Source: Kutzneria sp. CA-103260 (GTDB lineage: Bacteria; Actinomycetota; Actinomycetes; Mycobacteriales; Pseudonocardiaceae). From it: 64,000 nucleotides of DNA. Shown piece after piece: positions 49,664-57,887 of the stretch. The notes below the pieces were generated by a model. It saw only the letters and a program-made list of their open reading frames with translations. It searched no databases and was not told where the DNA came from. A program made the translations under genes and the position numbers. The stretch lies in the NCBI RefSeq assembly GCF_018263855.1, contig NZ_CP073318.1:3968001-4032000 (forward strand). Direction: 5' to 3'. The first letter of the stretch is position 1. Every line of letters starts with the position of its first letter.

Positions 49664-50776
49664 ATGACTGTCGCTGGAAATCCAGCCGTGAACCGGTATC
49701 TGGCCGGCGAGGCCGCCGCGCTCGGCCTGGCCGCCGTCGACGCGGCCCTCAACGTCTCGGCGTCGTGGCCGCAGATCCTCAGCGTGGTGGTCGCCGTCCT
49801 CGCGCTGCTGGTCCGCCGCCGCTGGCCGGTCGCCGTGTTCCTGCTGACCCTGCCGGCGCTGGCCGTCGTGGGCTCGGTCATCGCCACCCTCGTCGCCCTC
49901 TACGCCGTCGCCGTGCGGAACTCCGACCGCTGGCTGCTGGCCGGCTGCGGCGTCCTCGGGGCGTTGGGCTATCTCTTTCCCGGGCCAGACCTGAACATCG
50001 TCACCAGCGACACCGTGCTCGCCGTCATCTACGCCGCGATGACCGCCGCCGCGCCCATCTTCCTCGGCCAGTTCGTCCGGGCCCACCGCGACATCGTGCA
50101 GGCCCGCGAGCACGAACGGCTACTCGACGCACAGGCCGTGCTGGCCAAGGAGCGCAACCAACTCGCCCGCGAGATGCACGACGTCGTGTCCCACCAGGTC
50201 AGCCTCATCGCCGTGCAGGCCGGCGCGCTCCAGGTCAGCGCCCGCGAACCCGCCACCAGGAACGTCGCCGAGAACATCCGCCAACTCTCCGTGGACACCC
50301 TCGACGAACTGCGCCACATGGTCAACCTGCTCCGCGCCTCCGGCACCGCCGGGGGCGAGCTCAGTCCGCAGCCCACCCTGTCCGACCTCGAACACCTGGT
50401 ACACGGCAGCGGAATCCCGGCCCGGATGGTCGGCAGCGCACCGTCCGAATTGGACGCCCTGGCTCAGCGGACCATCTACCGCACCGTGCAGGAAGCCCTC
50501 ACCAACGTCCGCAAACACGCCCCCGGCAGTGTTGCCACCGTCGAATTCTCCCGTGATGACAACGATCTCACCGTCACCGTCTCCAACACCCCGCCTCGGC
50601 TCCCGACGCTGACCCTGCCCAGCGCCCGGCACGGCCTCGTGGGGCTCGAAGAACGCGCCGCGCTGCTGGGCGGCACCATGACCGCTGCCCCGACCGGCGA
50701 CGGCGGCTTCGCCCTCCGGCTGCGGCTGCCGATGGTCGATCTTCCATCCGGTCGGCGGGAATCCGGGGCCACCTGA
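49664..50776 (+). CDS. Two-component sensor histidine kinase, NarL-type (HisKA_3)
   Basis: 370 residues from the ATG at 49664 (GGGAGGG). Four or five N-terminal membrane helices without a large outer sensor loop, a short coiled coil (REHERLLDAQAVLAKERNQL), the phospho-acceptor REMHDVVSHQVSLI, N-box EALTNVRKHAPG and G-box HGLVGLEERAALLGG. This is the membrane-sensor class that normally pairs with a LuxR-type response regulator, but none is encoded next to it, so it is an orphan here. Confidence 0.93.
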   Translation: MTVAGNPAVNRYLAGEAAALGLAAVDAALNVSASWPQILSVVVAVLALLVRRRWPVAVFLLTLPALAVVGSVIATLVALYAVAVRNSDRWLLAGCGVLGALGYLFPGPDLNIVTSDTVLAVIYAAMTAAAPIFLGQFVRAHRDIVQAREHERLLDAQAVLAKERNQLAREMHDVVSHQVSLIAVQAGALQVSAREPATRNVAENIRQLSVDTLDELRHMVNLLRASGTAGGELSPQPTLSDLEHLVHGSGIPARMVGSAPSELDALAQRTIYRTVQEALTNVRKHAPGSVATVEFSRDDNDLTVTVSNTPPRLPTLTLPSARHGLVGLEERAALLGGTMTAAPTGDGGFALRLRLPMVDLPSGRRESGAT

Positions 50777-50816
50777 GGGATGGTCGCGAACCGCCCGTCC
50801 CGACGATGCTGATGCT

Positions 50817-51929
50817 GTGTCACAGCAACAGCTTCCCCTCCCGTCGACGTCCCGACTGGCCGGCGTCGACCTCGCCCGCGGACTGGCCGTGTTCGGCATG
50901 TTCGCCGCGCACGTCGGCCCCGATCCCGCGACCGCGGGCGGCTTCCTCGGCGCGGTGATGCAGTTCGCCCACGGCCGCTCCTCCGCCCTGTTCGCCACGC
51001 TGGCCGGGGTGTCGCTGGCGTTGATGACCGGACGCCAGCAGCCCAGGACGAGTGTCGCGGGCCGGCAGGCGATGGCGCGGATCGTGATCCGCGCCGTCAT
51101 CCTGCTCGGGCTGGGCACGGTTTTGACCATGCTCGACACGCCGGTCGACGTGATCATCGCCTACTACGGCGTCTACTTTCTGCTGGCACTGCCGCTGATC
51201 CGGCTGCGCGCGAGGGCCTTGGCGATCACCGCCGCGACGCTGGCGATCGCCGGCCCGCTCGCCTCGTTCGCGATCCGGTCGGCCCTCGAACCCGACCCGT
51301 CCGACGGCCTGGTCGGCCTGCTGCTCACCGGCACCTACCCGGCCATCACCTGGATGCCGTTCGTCGTCGCCGGCATGGCCCTGGGACGCGTCGACCTGAC
51401 CTCCGACGCCGTCCGCACGCGCCTGGCCTTGCTCGGTCCGGCGCTCGCACTGCTCGGCTACGGCGGATCCTGGCTGGCGCTGGAGGTTTTCGGCGGCCGG
51501 CAGGCGCTGCTGGCCGTGTCTCCGGACGCCATGGGCCAGTTGGCTGGTGAAAGCGGCACCGTCGGCACGGATTCCCCCGCCGCGCTGCTCGTCGCCTCCC
51601 CGCACAGCGGCACGCCCTTCGAGATCGCCGGCGCGCTCGGAGTCGCGATCACCGTTGTCGCCCTGGCGCTCCTGGCCGTGCGTCACGTCCACCGGCTACT
51701 GGCCCCGGTGATCGCCGTCGGCGCCATGTCGTTGACCGCCTACGTCGGGCACGTGCTCGCCATCGGCGCGTTGGGCATCGAAGACCTCCCCGGCCCGTCC
51801 GTGGGAGTGCTGTTCGGGTTCATCCTCGTGACCGCGCTCGCGGCCACCCTCTGGCAGCGGCTGTTCCGGCGGGGCCCGCTGGAACACCTGCTCAACCTGG
51901 CCACGCGGCCCGCGCAGCTGGTCCGCTGA
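50817..51929 (+). CDS. DUF418/DUF1624-like multi-pass membrane protein
   Basis: 370 residues with about ten membrane helices and the opening RLAGVDLARGLAVFGMFAAH. The family's first-helix Asp and the RGLA motif are shared by DUF1624/DUF418 and heparan-glucosaminide acetyltransferase-like proteins. Later parts show MQFAHGRSSALFATLAGVSL, YYGVYFLLALPLIRL and MSLTAYVGHVLAIG. May transfer acyl groups across the membrane, but no member close to this one has a known reaction. It follows the kinase by 40 bp on the same strand. Confidence 0.8.
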   Translation: MSQQQLPLPSTSRLAGVDLARGLAVFGMFAAHVGPDPATAGGFLGAVMQFAHGRSSALFATLAGVSLALMTGRQQPRTSVAGRQAMARIVIRAVILLGLGTVLTMLDTPVDVIIAYYGVYFLLALPLIRLRARALAITAATLAIAGPLASFAIRSALEPDPSDGLVGLLLTGTYPAITWMPFVVAGMALGRVDLTSDAVRTRLALLGPALALLGYGGSWLALEVFGGRQALLAVSPDAMGQLAGESGTVGTDSPAALLVASPHSGTPFEIAGALGVAITVVALALLAVRHVHRLLAPVIAVGAMSLTAYVGHVLAIGALGIEDLPGPSVGVLFGFILVTALAATLWQRLFRRGPLEHLLNLATRPAQLVR

Positions 51930-51930
51930 G

Positions 51931-53421
51931 CTATGCCCAAGCCGCTGTGACGTCGTCGGCGGGCGGTTCGGGGGCCATCGGATTGTCACCGCCGATGGCC
52001 CGCGAACTGCCGGCGTCGTAGCCGGGCCAGCCGGGGTCGCCGGTGGCGGCGAAGGCGGCGAACGCCTGCACGAGAGCGTCCCGAATGGCCAGGCGCGCTG
52101 GGGTGTCGGCCCCGACGAGGGCGAGCGCGTCGAAGGTGTGGAGCAGGTCGGCACCGTGGCAAGCGCCCATGGCGGAGCCAAAAGGTTCATCACTGAACAG
52201 GTAGTGGTAGGCACGACCGCCCGCTTCGACCTGTGCCGCGGCGAGGCGAGTCGCCGGCCGCCGGTAGACGGCGTCGGTCAGGAAGGCACTGCGCACAGTG
52301 GACAGATCAGCGGAACCGAGGCGAGCGCGGTACGCGTCGAGCAGCTTGACCGGATCGCCGGCGCCGGCCCGGCTCATCTCGGCCAGCAGGGCCGCCTCGT
52401 CGGCGGGCCGGAAGCGATCACCGTTGAGGACCTGGAAAAGCTGGACCTCGTCCCGAGTCGCGCCGATCAACAACGGGATGTGCGCCGCCACCCCGGCCAC
52501 GACAGCCTGGTGCGACGGGACCGGCACCACGTCCCCGTCGATCACCGCGCCCCAGGTCCGGCCGCCCGGCAGGTTGCGGCGGCCGATGTCGCCTTCGATC
52601 ACGGTGCCCTGCTTCTCCAGGATTCGCTCGACGGGAACGGTGCGCAGCCCCGCCGGACCGTCAAGGCCAAGGGCGGCAACCAGATCCTCGGCAATGCCGG
52701 TACCGGCGGCCCGGTCGATACTCCGGGAAGCGTTGCCGCTCTGCAGGATCGCCTTGTGGAACAGCCCGGCGGCGGTCGGGACCGCCAAGAGCGTGCCGAC
52801 GGAGAACGCCCCGGCGGACTGGCCGGCCAAGGTGATGTTCCCCGCGTCGCCGCCGAAACCGCCGATGTTGTCGCGAACCCAGCGCAGCGCGGCCATCTGG
52901 TCCTGCAAGCCGAGATTGGTCGCGCCGGCCCACTCGGGCCCGAAGTCGGCCAGGTGCAGGAATCCCAGCGCGCCCAGCCGATAGTTGGCCGCGACGACCA
53001 CGGCACCGGTCTGGCGGGCCAGCGCGGCACCGTCGGTGTACGGCGGTGCCGCCGAGCCGGACTCGTAGCCACCGCCGTAGATCCACACGATCACCGGGAG
53101 CGGCCCGTCGGCCGGCGTCGCGGGCACCCACACATTGAGGTACAGACAGTCCTCGGAGATCTCACCGAGCTCGCCGGTGGGAAAGCCGGGCAGGGCCGGG
53201 ATCTTGGTCTCCTGCGGCCCGACCAGCGACGGAACGCCCTGCACGGGGGCGCCCGAGAACTCGACGGCGTCGCGCACCCCGGTCCACGGCGATAGTGGCT
53301 GCGGCGGGCGGAACCGCAGCTCGCCGACCGGTGGCGCGGCGAACGGGATGCCGGCGAAGACCCGGCTGCCGTCGGGCAGCTCCCGTCCGCGAACGGCTCC
53401 GAGCGTGGTGTCGACGATCAT
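51931..53421 (-). CDS. Type B carboxylesterase
   Basis: 496 residues, an alpha/beta-hydrolase of the carboxylesterase/PnbA family. SEDCLYLNVWVPA, PVIVWIYGGGYESGSA (oxyanion) and NITLAGQSAGAFSVGTLLAV (nucleophile Ser in GQSAG) are clear, and a late acid (IGATRDEVQLF) and His (GACHGADLLHTFD) complete the triad. No signal peptide, so intracellular. Divergent from a MarR gene with a perfect palindrome between, so probably induced by a ligand of that repressor. Confidence 0.92.
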   Translation of the reverse strand: MIVDTTLGAVRGRELPDGSRVFAGIPFAAPPVGELRFRPPQPLSPWTGVRDAVEFSGAPVQGVPSLVGPQETKIPALPGFPTGELGEISEDCLYLNVWVPATPADGPLPVIVWIYGGGYESGSAAPPYTDGAALARQTGAVVVAANYRLGALGFLHLADFGPEWAGATNLGLQDQMAALRWVRDNIGGFGGDAGNITLAGQSAGAFSVGTLLAVPTAAGLFHKAILQSGNASRSIDRAAGTGIAEDLVAALGLDGPAGLRTVPVERILEKQGTVIEGDIGRRNLPGGRTWGAVIDGDVVPVPSHQAVVAGVAAHIPLLIGATRDEVQLFQVLNGDRFRPADEAALLAEMSRAGAGDPVKLLDAYRARLGSADLSTVRSAFLTDAVYRRPATRLAAAQVEAGGRAYHYLFSDEPFGSAMGACHGADLLHTFDALALVGADTPARLAIRDALVQAFAAFAATGDPGWPGYDAGSSRAIGGDNPMAPEPPADDVTAAWA

Positions 53422-53459
53422 CAGTCCCGCCCCTTTCGGTCTTTAGCCTCCCCAGACTA

Positions 53460-53473
53460 TATTCCTAGGAATA
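53460..53473. promoter_or_regulatory. Palindromic MarR operator in a divergent promoter
   Basis: TATTCCTAGGAATA is a perfect 14-bp palindrome, 38 bp before the carboxylesterase start and 29 bp before the MarR start, where it could repress both. Confidence 0.7.
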
Positions 53474-53502
53474 ACCTTCTGCGGAAGCTCGAAGGAGTGA
53501 CT

Positions 53503-53955
53503 GTGACCGACCTTACGCAGGTGTTCGTCGACCTCGTCCGCTACGAGACGAGGCTGTACAACGTGCTCGGCGAACGCCTGCGGGCCGAGCACGGCCTGTC
53601 CCTCGGCCAGTTCGAGTTCCTGCGGATCATCGACGGCCGACCCGCCTGCCGAGTGCAGGACATCGCCGACGAGGTCGCGATCACCGTGGGCGCCACCAGC
53701 AAGGCGGTCGACCGCATCGAGGCCGCGGGCTGGGTCAGCCGACGACCCAACCCGGAGAACCGCCGGTCCTCGCTGATCGAGCTCACCACCGAGGGCCGGC
53801 GGCTGTTGGCCGCCGCCACCCCCACCTTCGAGGACGGCCTTCGCCACTGGCTGGCCGGCCCGCTGGCCGGGCGATCCCTCGACCAACTGGCGGCCGGGCT
53901 GGCCGCCCTGCGGCGAAACGTGGAACAGGCACAAGCGGGCGTGCCGACCGGGTGA
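53503..53955 (+). CDS. MarR family transcriptional regulator
   Basis: 150 residues from the GTG at 53503, 5 nt after GAAGGAG (the GTG at 53497 overlaps this site). Winged helix LSLGQFEFLRIIDGRPACRV, QDIADEVAITVGATSKAVDR, RIEAAGWVSRRPNPENRRSS with wing residues DRI...RRPNPENRRS; the end helices form the dimer interface. Cys in PACRV might sense oxidation. Divergent from the esterase it probably controls. Confidence 0.93.
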   Translation: MTDLTQVFVDLVRYETRLYNVLGERLRAEHGLSLGQFEFLRIIDGRPACRVQDIADEVAITVGATSKAVDRIEAAGWVSRRPNPENRRSSLIELTTEGRRLLAAATPTFEDGLRHWLAGPLAGRSLDQLAAGLAALRRNVEQAQAGVPTG

Positions 53956-53956
53956 G

Positions 53957-55135
53957 TCAGCGGGCCTTCTTCTGTTGGGCCCGCACCAGTCCACCGCCGA
54001 TGATCAGCCGCTGGATCTCGCTGGTGCCCTCGTACAGCCGCAGCAGCCGGACGTCACGGTAGATGCGCTCGACCGCCACCTCGCGCATGTAGCCGCTGCC
54101 GCCATGCACCTGCACGGCGAGGTCGGCTGCCTTGCCGGCCATCTCCGTGCAGAACAGCTTCGCCGCCGACGGCCCGATCCGCCGATCCTCCCCGGTGACG
54201 TAGCGGCGGGCGGCCTCGCGGACCAGCGCACGGCCGGCCAACACTCCAGTCTGCTGGTCGGCGATCATGGCCTGCACCAACTGGAAGTCACCGATCGGCG
54301 TGCCGCCCTGGGTGGCGGTCGCGGCGTAGGCCACGGACTCGTCGAGGGCCCGCTGCGCGCAGCCGACAGCCAGCCCGGCGATGTGGATGCGGCCACGAGC
54401 CAGCGACGTCATCGCGGCCCGATAGCCCACCTCGCCGTTCCCACCGACCAGGGCCTCCGGACCGACCCGGACCCCGGTGAAGGCCACCTCGGCGGTGCGT
54501 GAACCCTCCTGGCCCATCTTCACGTCCTTGGCCCCGACCCGAACCCCGGGCGTGTCGGACGGGACGAGGAACACCGCGATGCCGGTGCCGGACTCCGAAG
54601 CCGGTCGGACACGAGCGAAGACCACAAACAGGCCGGCCTCGGTGGCATTGGTGATGAACTGCTTGCCGCCGTCGATGATCCAGCCGTCGCCGTCCGGCCG
54701 GGCGGCGGTCCGCAGGCCGGCGGGGTTGGAGCCGGCCCCCGGCTCGGTCAGCGCGAACGACGCCACGATCTCGCCGGAGGCGATACCGGGCAGCCACCGC
54801 GCCCGTTGCTCCGGCGTGCCGAAACCGACCAGCACCTGCCCGGCGATCCCGTTGTTGGTGCCGAACATCGAGCGCAGCGCCAGCGACGTGTAGCCCAGTG
54901 CCATGGCCACCTCGACGTCCTGGACGAGGTCGAGGCCCAGCCCGCCCCACTCCTGCGGGATGGCGTACCCGAACAGCCCCATGGCCGCCGCCTGCGCGCG
55001 CAGGTCGTCGGGGATCGCGTCGGTGGTCATGATCTCGACCTCGCGGGGCATCACCCGGGTGCGCACGAAGTCGTCGATCTGCCTCAGGACGTCCGCGAAG
55101 ACGTCATCGGGGACGTCAGGGTTGCCGGTGTACAT
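53957..55135 (-). CDS. Acyl-CoA dehydrogenase
   Basis: 392 residues with the full three-domain fold: ALGYTSLALRSMFGTNNGIA, FALTEPGAGSNPAGLRTAA (FAD signature), WIIDGGKQFITNATEAGLFV, GTPIGDFQLVQAMIADQQTG, VQVHGGSGYMREVAVERIYR and the catalytic Glu in RLYEGTSEIQRLIIG. It removes two hydrogens from an acyl-CoA, passing electrons to ETF. The ATG at 55135 has only AAGG very near it, so the message may be leaderless. The longer upstream frame lies in the WYL remnant. Confidence 0.93.
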   Translation of the reverse strand: MYTGNPDVPDDVFADVLRQIDDFVRTRVMPREVEIMTTDAIPDDLRAQAAAMGLFGYAIPQEWGGLGLDLVQDVEVAMALGYTSLALRSMFGTNNGIAGQVLVGFGTPEQRARWLPGIASGEIVASFALTEPGAGSNPAGLRTAARPDGDGWIIDGGKQFITNATEAGLFVVFARVRPASESGTGIAVFLVPSDTPGVRVGAKDVKMGQEGSRTAEVAFTGVRVGPEALVGGNGEVGYRAAMTSLARGRIHIAGLAVGCAQRALDESVAYAATATQGGTPIGDFQLVQAMIADQQTGVLAGRALVREAARRYVTGEDRRIGPSAAKLFCTEMAGKAADLAVQVHGGSGYMREVAVERIYRDVRLLRLYEGTSEIQRLIIGGGLVRAQQKKAR

Positions 55136-55142
55136 GCCTTCA

Positions 55143-55635
55143 CTATGGCCGACGGTAGACGGCGGCGGTGGCTTCGGCGTGGCGGGCCAGCGCCTGGCGC
55201 GCGTCGTCGGGGGCGAGGACTTCGACGCCGGGGCCGAAGGCGAGCAGGGTCTCGACGCCGAGCATCGCCCGGAACCGCAGCTCGACCCTGGTCCAACCGG
55301 GTTCGTCGTCCACTTCGGACAATTCGGCCTCCTGGACACGAAGGAACAGGGGCAGGATGTCGTTCGGCGTGCGCGGAGCCGGACAGCAGCACGAACAGCG
55401 CCCGCGACTCGTCGGCGGTCAGCCCGGTGACATCGGTGCGAAAGCCCGGCAACAAGGCGATGCCGCCCTGCGGGCCACGGACGGTGTAGACGGGCACGCC
55501 CCAAGTGGACAGCGCCTCCACATCACGCATGATCGTGCGGACCGAGACCTCCAGGCGCTCGGCCAGATCCGCGGCGGACAGCTGCCCGTGGGTCTGGAGC
55601 AGCAACAGGATCGACAGCAGGCGATCGGATCTCAT
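55143..55635 (-). pseudogene. YafY-type HTH-WYL regulator with internal deletion
   Basis: The start is normal: MRSDRLLSILLLLQTHGQLS, ADLAERLEVSVRTIMRDVEA, YTVRGPQGGIALLPGFRTDV, ending near residue 86 at ALFVLLSGSA. After ~55380 the match jumps to another frame with NDILPLFLRVQEAELSEVDD, EPGWTRVELRFRAMLGVETL and LAFGPGVEVLAPDDARQALA, the C-terminal WCX part, to a stop at 55143. About half the protein, with the WYL sensor core, is missing and the frame is lost. The intact N-terminal DNA-binding module could still be made as a ~180-residue product with a nonsense tail. Confidence 0.75.
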
Positions 55636-55646
55636 CTCCGGCCAAG

Positions 55647-55669
55647 TATATGTCAGGGGATGACATATA
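55647..55669. promoter_or_regulatory. Operator of the broken WYL regulator
   Basis: TATATGTCA and TGACATATA, perfect 9-bp arms with spacer GGGGA, 11 bp before the regulator start and 20 bp before the SnoaL-like gene. Strong dyad in a divergent promoter. Confidence 0.7.
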
Positions 55670-55689
55670 TGACGTCGAGGATGGCCGCC

Positions 55690-56073
55690 ATGGACAACGG
55701 ATCCGCACTGAAGATCGCTGAGGAGTACGGCCGCGCCTGGGTTTCCGGGGACGTCGAGAAGGCGCTGAGCCTCGTCGCCGATGACGTGGTGTGCCAGGCG
55801 CCGCGTCGCCGGGTCGTGGGCATGGAAGGCGTCGGCGGCTATCGAGAGTTCCTCGCCACGTTCGTGGCCGACATGATCAGCGGCGAGTTGATCGACGTGC
55901 TCGGCGACGACGACCGCGCGGCGGTCGTCTCCATCACGCAGATGCGCTACGTGGCCGACTACCGCAGCGTCGAGTACATCACGGTGCGGGACGGCAAGAT
56001 CAATTACCTGATCAGCGTCTTCGACCGGGAGCCGATCCCGCAGTCGAGCCGAACGCCGAAGACCCCGGCCTGA
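55690..56073 (+). CDS. SnoaL/NTF2-like protein
   Basis: 127 residues from the ATG at 55690 (GAGGA 9 nt before); earlier ATGs at 55660-55681 fall in or next to the operator. The single cone-shaped NTF2-like domain is GSALKIAEEYGRAWVSGDVE, KALSLVADDVVCQAPRRRVV, GVGGYREFLATFVADM and ITVRDGKINYLISVFDREPI. Family members are small-molecule isomerases, cyclases or binders; no catalytic pair is obvious. Its usual partner regulator (WYL) is broken, so it may be constitutively expressed or permanently silenced. Confidence 0.85.
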   Translation: MDNGSALKIAEEYGRAWVSGDVEKALSLVADDVVCQAPRRRVVGMEGVGGYREFLATFVADMISGELIDVLGDDDRAAVVSITQMRYVADYRSVEYITVRDGKINYLISVFDREPIPQSSRTPKTPA

Positions 56074-56079
56074 CCAGGG

Positions 56080-56109
56080 CAGCGCCGCCCCCGCGAGGAG
56101 GCGGCGCTG
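56080..56109. terminator. Bidirectional hairpin terminator
   Basis: CAGCGCCGCC and GGCGGCGCTG form a perfect 10-bp stem with a 10-nt loop between the convergent SnoaL-like and GH99-like genes. Confidence 0.7.
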
Positions 56110-56114
56110 TCGCT

Positions 56115-57752
56115 TCAGCTGGCGATCTCCAGGTTGTCGATCGAGGCGTCGTGCGCGCCGGCAGCGTCCACCAGGATGGCGCTGATCGTCCTGCCCGTCG
56201 CCGCCGAACCGAGGTCACGCGTGACCCGGCTCCCGGACGTGGTGGTGCGCACCGGCAAGCCGGTTGTCGATGTGCCATCGGTGAACTGCACGTCGACCGT
56301 CACGGATCCGTTGGCGGACACCAGGTCGTAGCTGAGCTTGGTCGACGCCTGCACGGGGATGTGCACGGCGAACACCTGCCGCTGGCTGGCCGACGAACCC
56401 TGTGCGCGCAGCACGTGGTTGGTGGCGGCCAGCTCCGGCGCGGCGCTGGGCATCGCGTCCAGGCCGGGCTCGAAGCCGGTGCGGAAGGCCACCGCGCCGT
56501 CGGTGGGCGGGATCGGCACGGTGGTGGTCAGCGGGGCCGAGCCGTTGATCATCTTGGTCGCCGCGCCGGACAGCCGCAGGTAGAAGTCCGAGGACAGGAA
56601 GGTGCCGTCGGCGCTGGCGGTGAGGAAGTACTGGTTGGTCGGGATCATCGACGAGTCCTCGGCCAGCGGCGCGATCGCCGTGCCCTCGTCGTACTCGTCG
56701 AACATGGCGATGAACGCCTGCTTGACGCCGTCCTGCCGCAGCGCCGCCGCCTGCTGCCACATGAAGGCGCCGGCCAGTCGCGGAATCATGTTGCGGGCCC
56801 CGCCGTTCCAGTTCGACCAGGCGAAGCCGGGATAGATCACCGGCTGGTAGTCCTGCCCCCGGGCGGACAGCGCCGCCAGGTCGGCGGCGAACAGCGAGCC
56901 GTCGACCGTCTTCGAGCCGACGTTCCACGGTGACACCATGTTCAGCGCCTGGTACACCGGCGCGTAGCCGGGTTTGGCGTTGGTGTCGGTGCGCCAGCCA
57001 CGGGGCACGCCGCCGATCACGTACAGGCCCTGCCCCTTGAACCAGTTGATCAGGTCCAGGCTGGGGTTGATGTTCGCGGCCGAGCCGACCACACCCAGGC
57101 CCCACAGCTCGATCACCGGCTTCCCGCCCTCGTAGGCGTAGGCCGGGGAATCGGTCAGGTGCAGGGAGTTCTTGACGACGTTCGTCCAGTCGTTCTTGAC
57201 GGCCTGCTCGCGGTCGTCGGTCATCCCGGACAGGTCGTACTCGACGTAGAAGGCCCGCCCGTACTTCTGGGCCGCGTCCCGCGCCTGCGCCGTGATGGTG
57301 TTGCGCTGGTTGTAGCGGGCCGACCCGGGCTGAAGGATGTCGCTGGTGAAGCGCTGGAGCGCGGCGCCGTCGATGCCGAACTTCTGCATCCAGGAGAACT
57401 GGAGGTCGACGGTCTGGTTGAGGTACGAGGAGAACAGCGTCGACGGCTGGCCGTTGCCCAGGTTGGCGTATCCGGTGCGGAACTGGTCGTTGGCCGGATA
57501 GGGCCGCATGTCCGGATATATCTCAAAAGTCTGGTTCCCTGGCGACGGGGCCGTGCCACCCGACCAGTGCACCCAGTTGTTGATCGGCGACCCGTCGCCC
57601 GCGGCCCCGAACCAGCCCTGGTAGCCGGCGTAGACCTTGCCCTTCACGGTCGGGTGGGTGGCGGCGGGGGTCGCGGTGGCCGGCAGGGTCAGCGCGGCCG
57701 AGACCAGGCATGTCGCGGCGATGACGAGCAGGGTCCGAGTTTTTCGCAGCAC
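56115..57752 (-). CDS. Secreted GH99-like (GH71/99-type) glycoside hydrolase
   Basis: 545 residues starting at GTG, signal peptide RKTRTLLVIAATCLVSAALT up to about residue 31 (TATPAATHP). The catalytic part opens VYAGYQGWFGAAGDGSPIN and includes DLQFSWMQKFGIDGAALQRF, YVEYDLSGMTDDREQAVK, FMWQQAAALRQDGVKQAFIA and MFDEYDEGTAIAP. These are the marks of the GH99/GH71-like family annotated elsewhere as xylosidase/arabinosidase or endo-alpha-mannosidase-like. A C-terminal ~120-residue beta-sandwich (QVFAVHIPVQASTKLSYDLV) may bind carbohydrate. Stands alone, between terminator and M20 gene. Confidence 0.75.
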   Translation of the reverse strand: MLRKTRTLLVIAATCLVSAALTLPATATPAATHPTVKGKVYAGYQGWFGAAGDGSPINNWVHWSGGTAPSPGNQTFEIYPDMRPYPANDQFRTGYANLGNGQPSTLFSSYLNQTVDLQFSWMQKFGIDGAALQRFTSDILQPGSARYNQRNTITAQARDAAQKYGRAFYVEYDLSGMTDDREQAVKNDWTNVVKNSLHLTDSPAYAYEGGKPVIELWGLGVVGSAANINPSLDLINWFKGQGLYVIGGVPRGWRTDTNAKPGYAPVYQALNMVSPWNVGSKTVDGSLFAADLAALSARGQDYQPVIYPGFAWSNWNGGARNMIPRLAGAFMWQQAAALRQDGVKQAFIAMFDEYDEGTAIAPLAEDSSMIPTNQYFLTASADGTFLSSDFYLRLSGAATKMINGSAPLTTTVPIPPTDGAVAFRTGFEPGLDAMPSAAPELAATNHVLRAQGSSASQRQVFAVHIPVQASTKLSYDLVSANGSVTVDVQFTDGTSTTGLPVRTTTSGSRVTRDLGSAATGRTISAILVDAAGAHDASIDNLEIAS

Positions 57753-57887
57753 GATGCACTCTCGAATCGGTAGCGGACACGAGATGTGGCGGCATGTGAC
57801 GTGTCGGAGCCAGCAGGGATCCTCAGAATCCTGCCACCAGGCCGGAAACGCAATGGCAAACCCCGACTTTCCCGTGAGATGGAAGAA

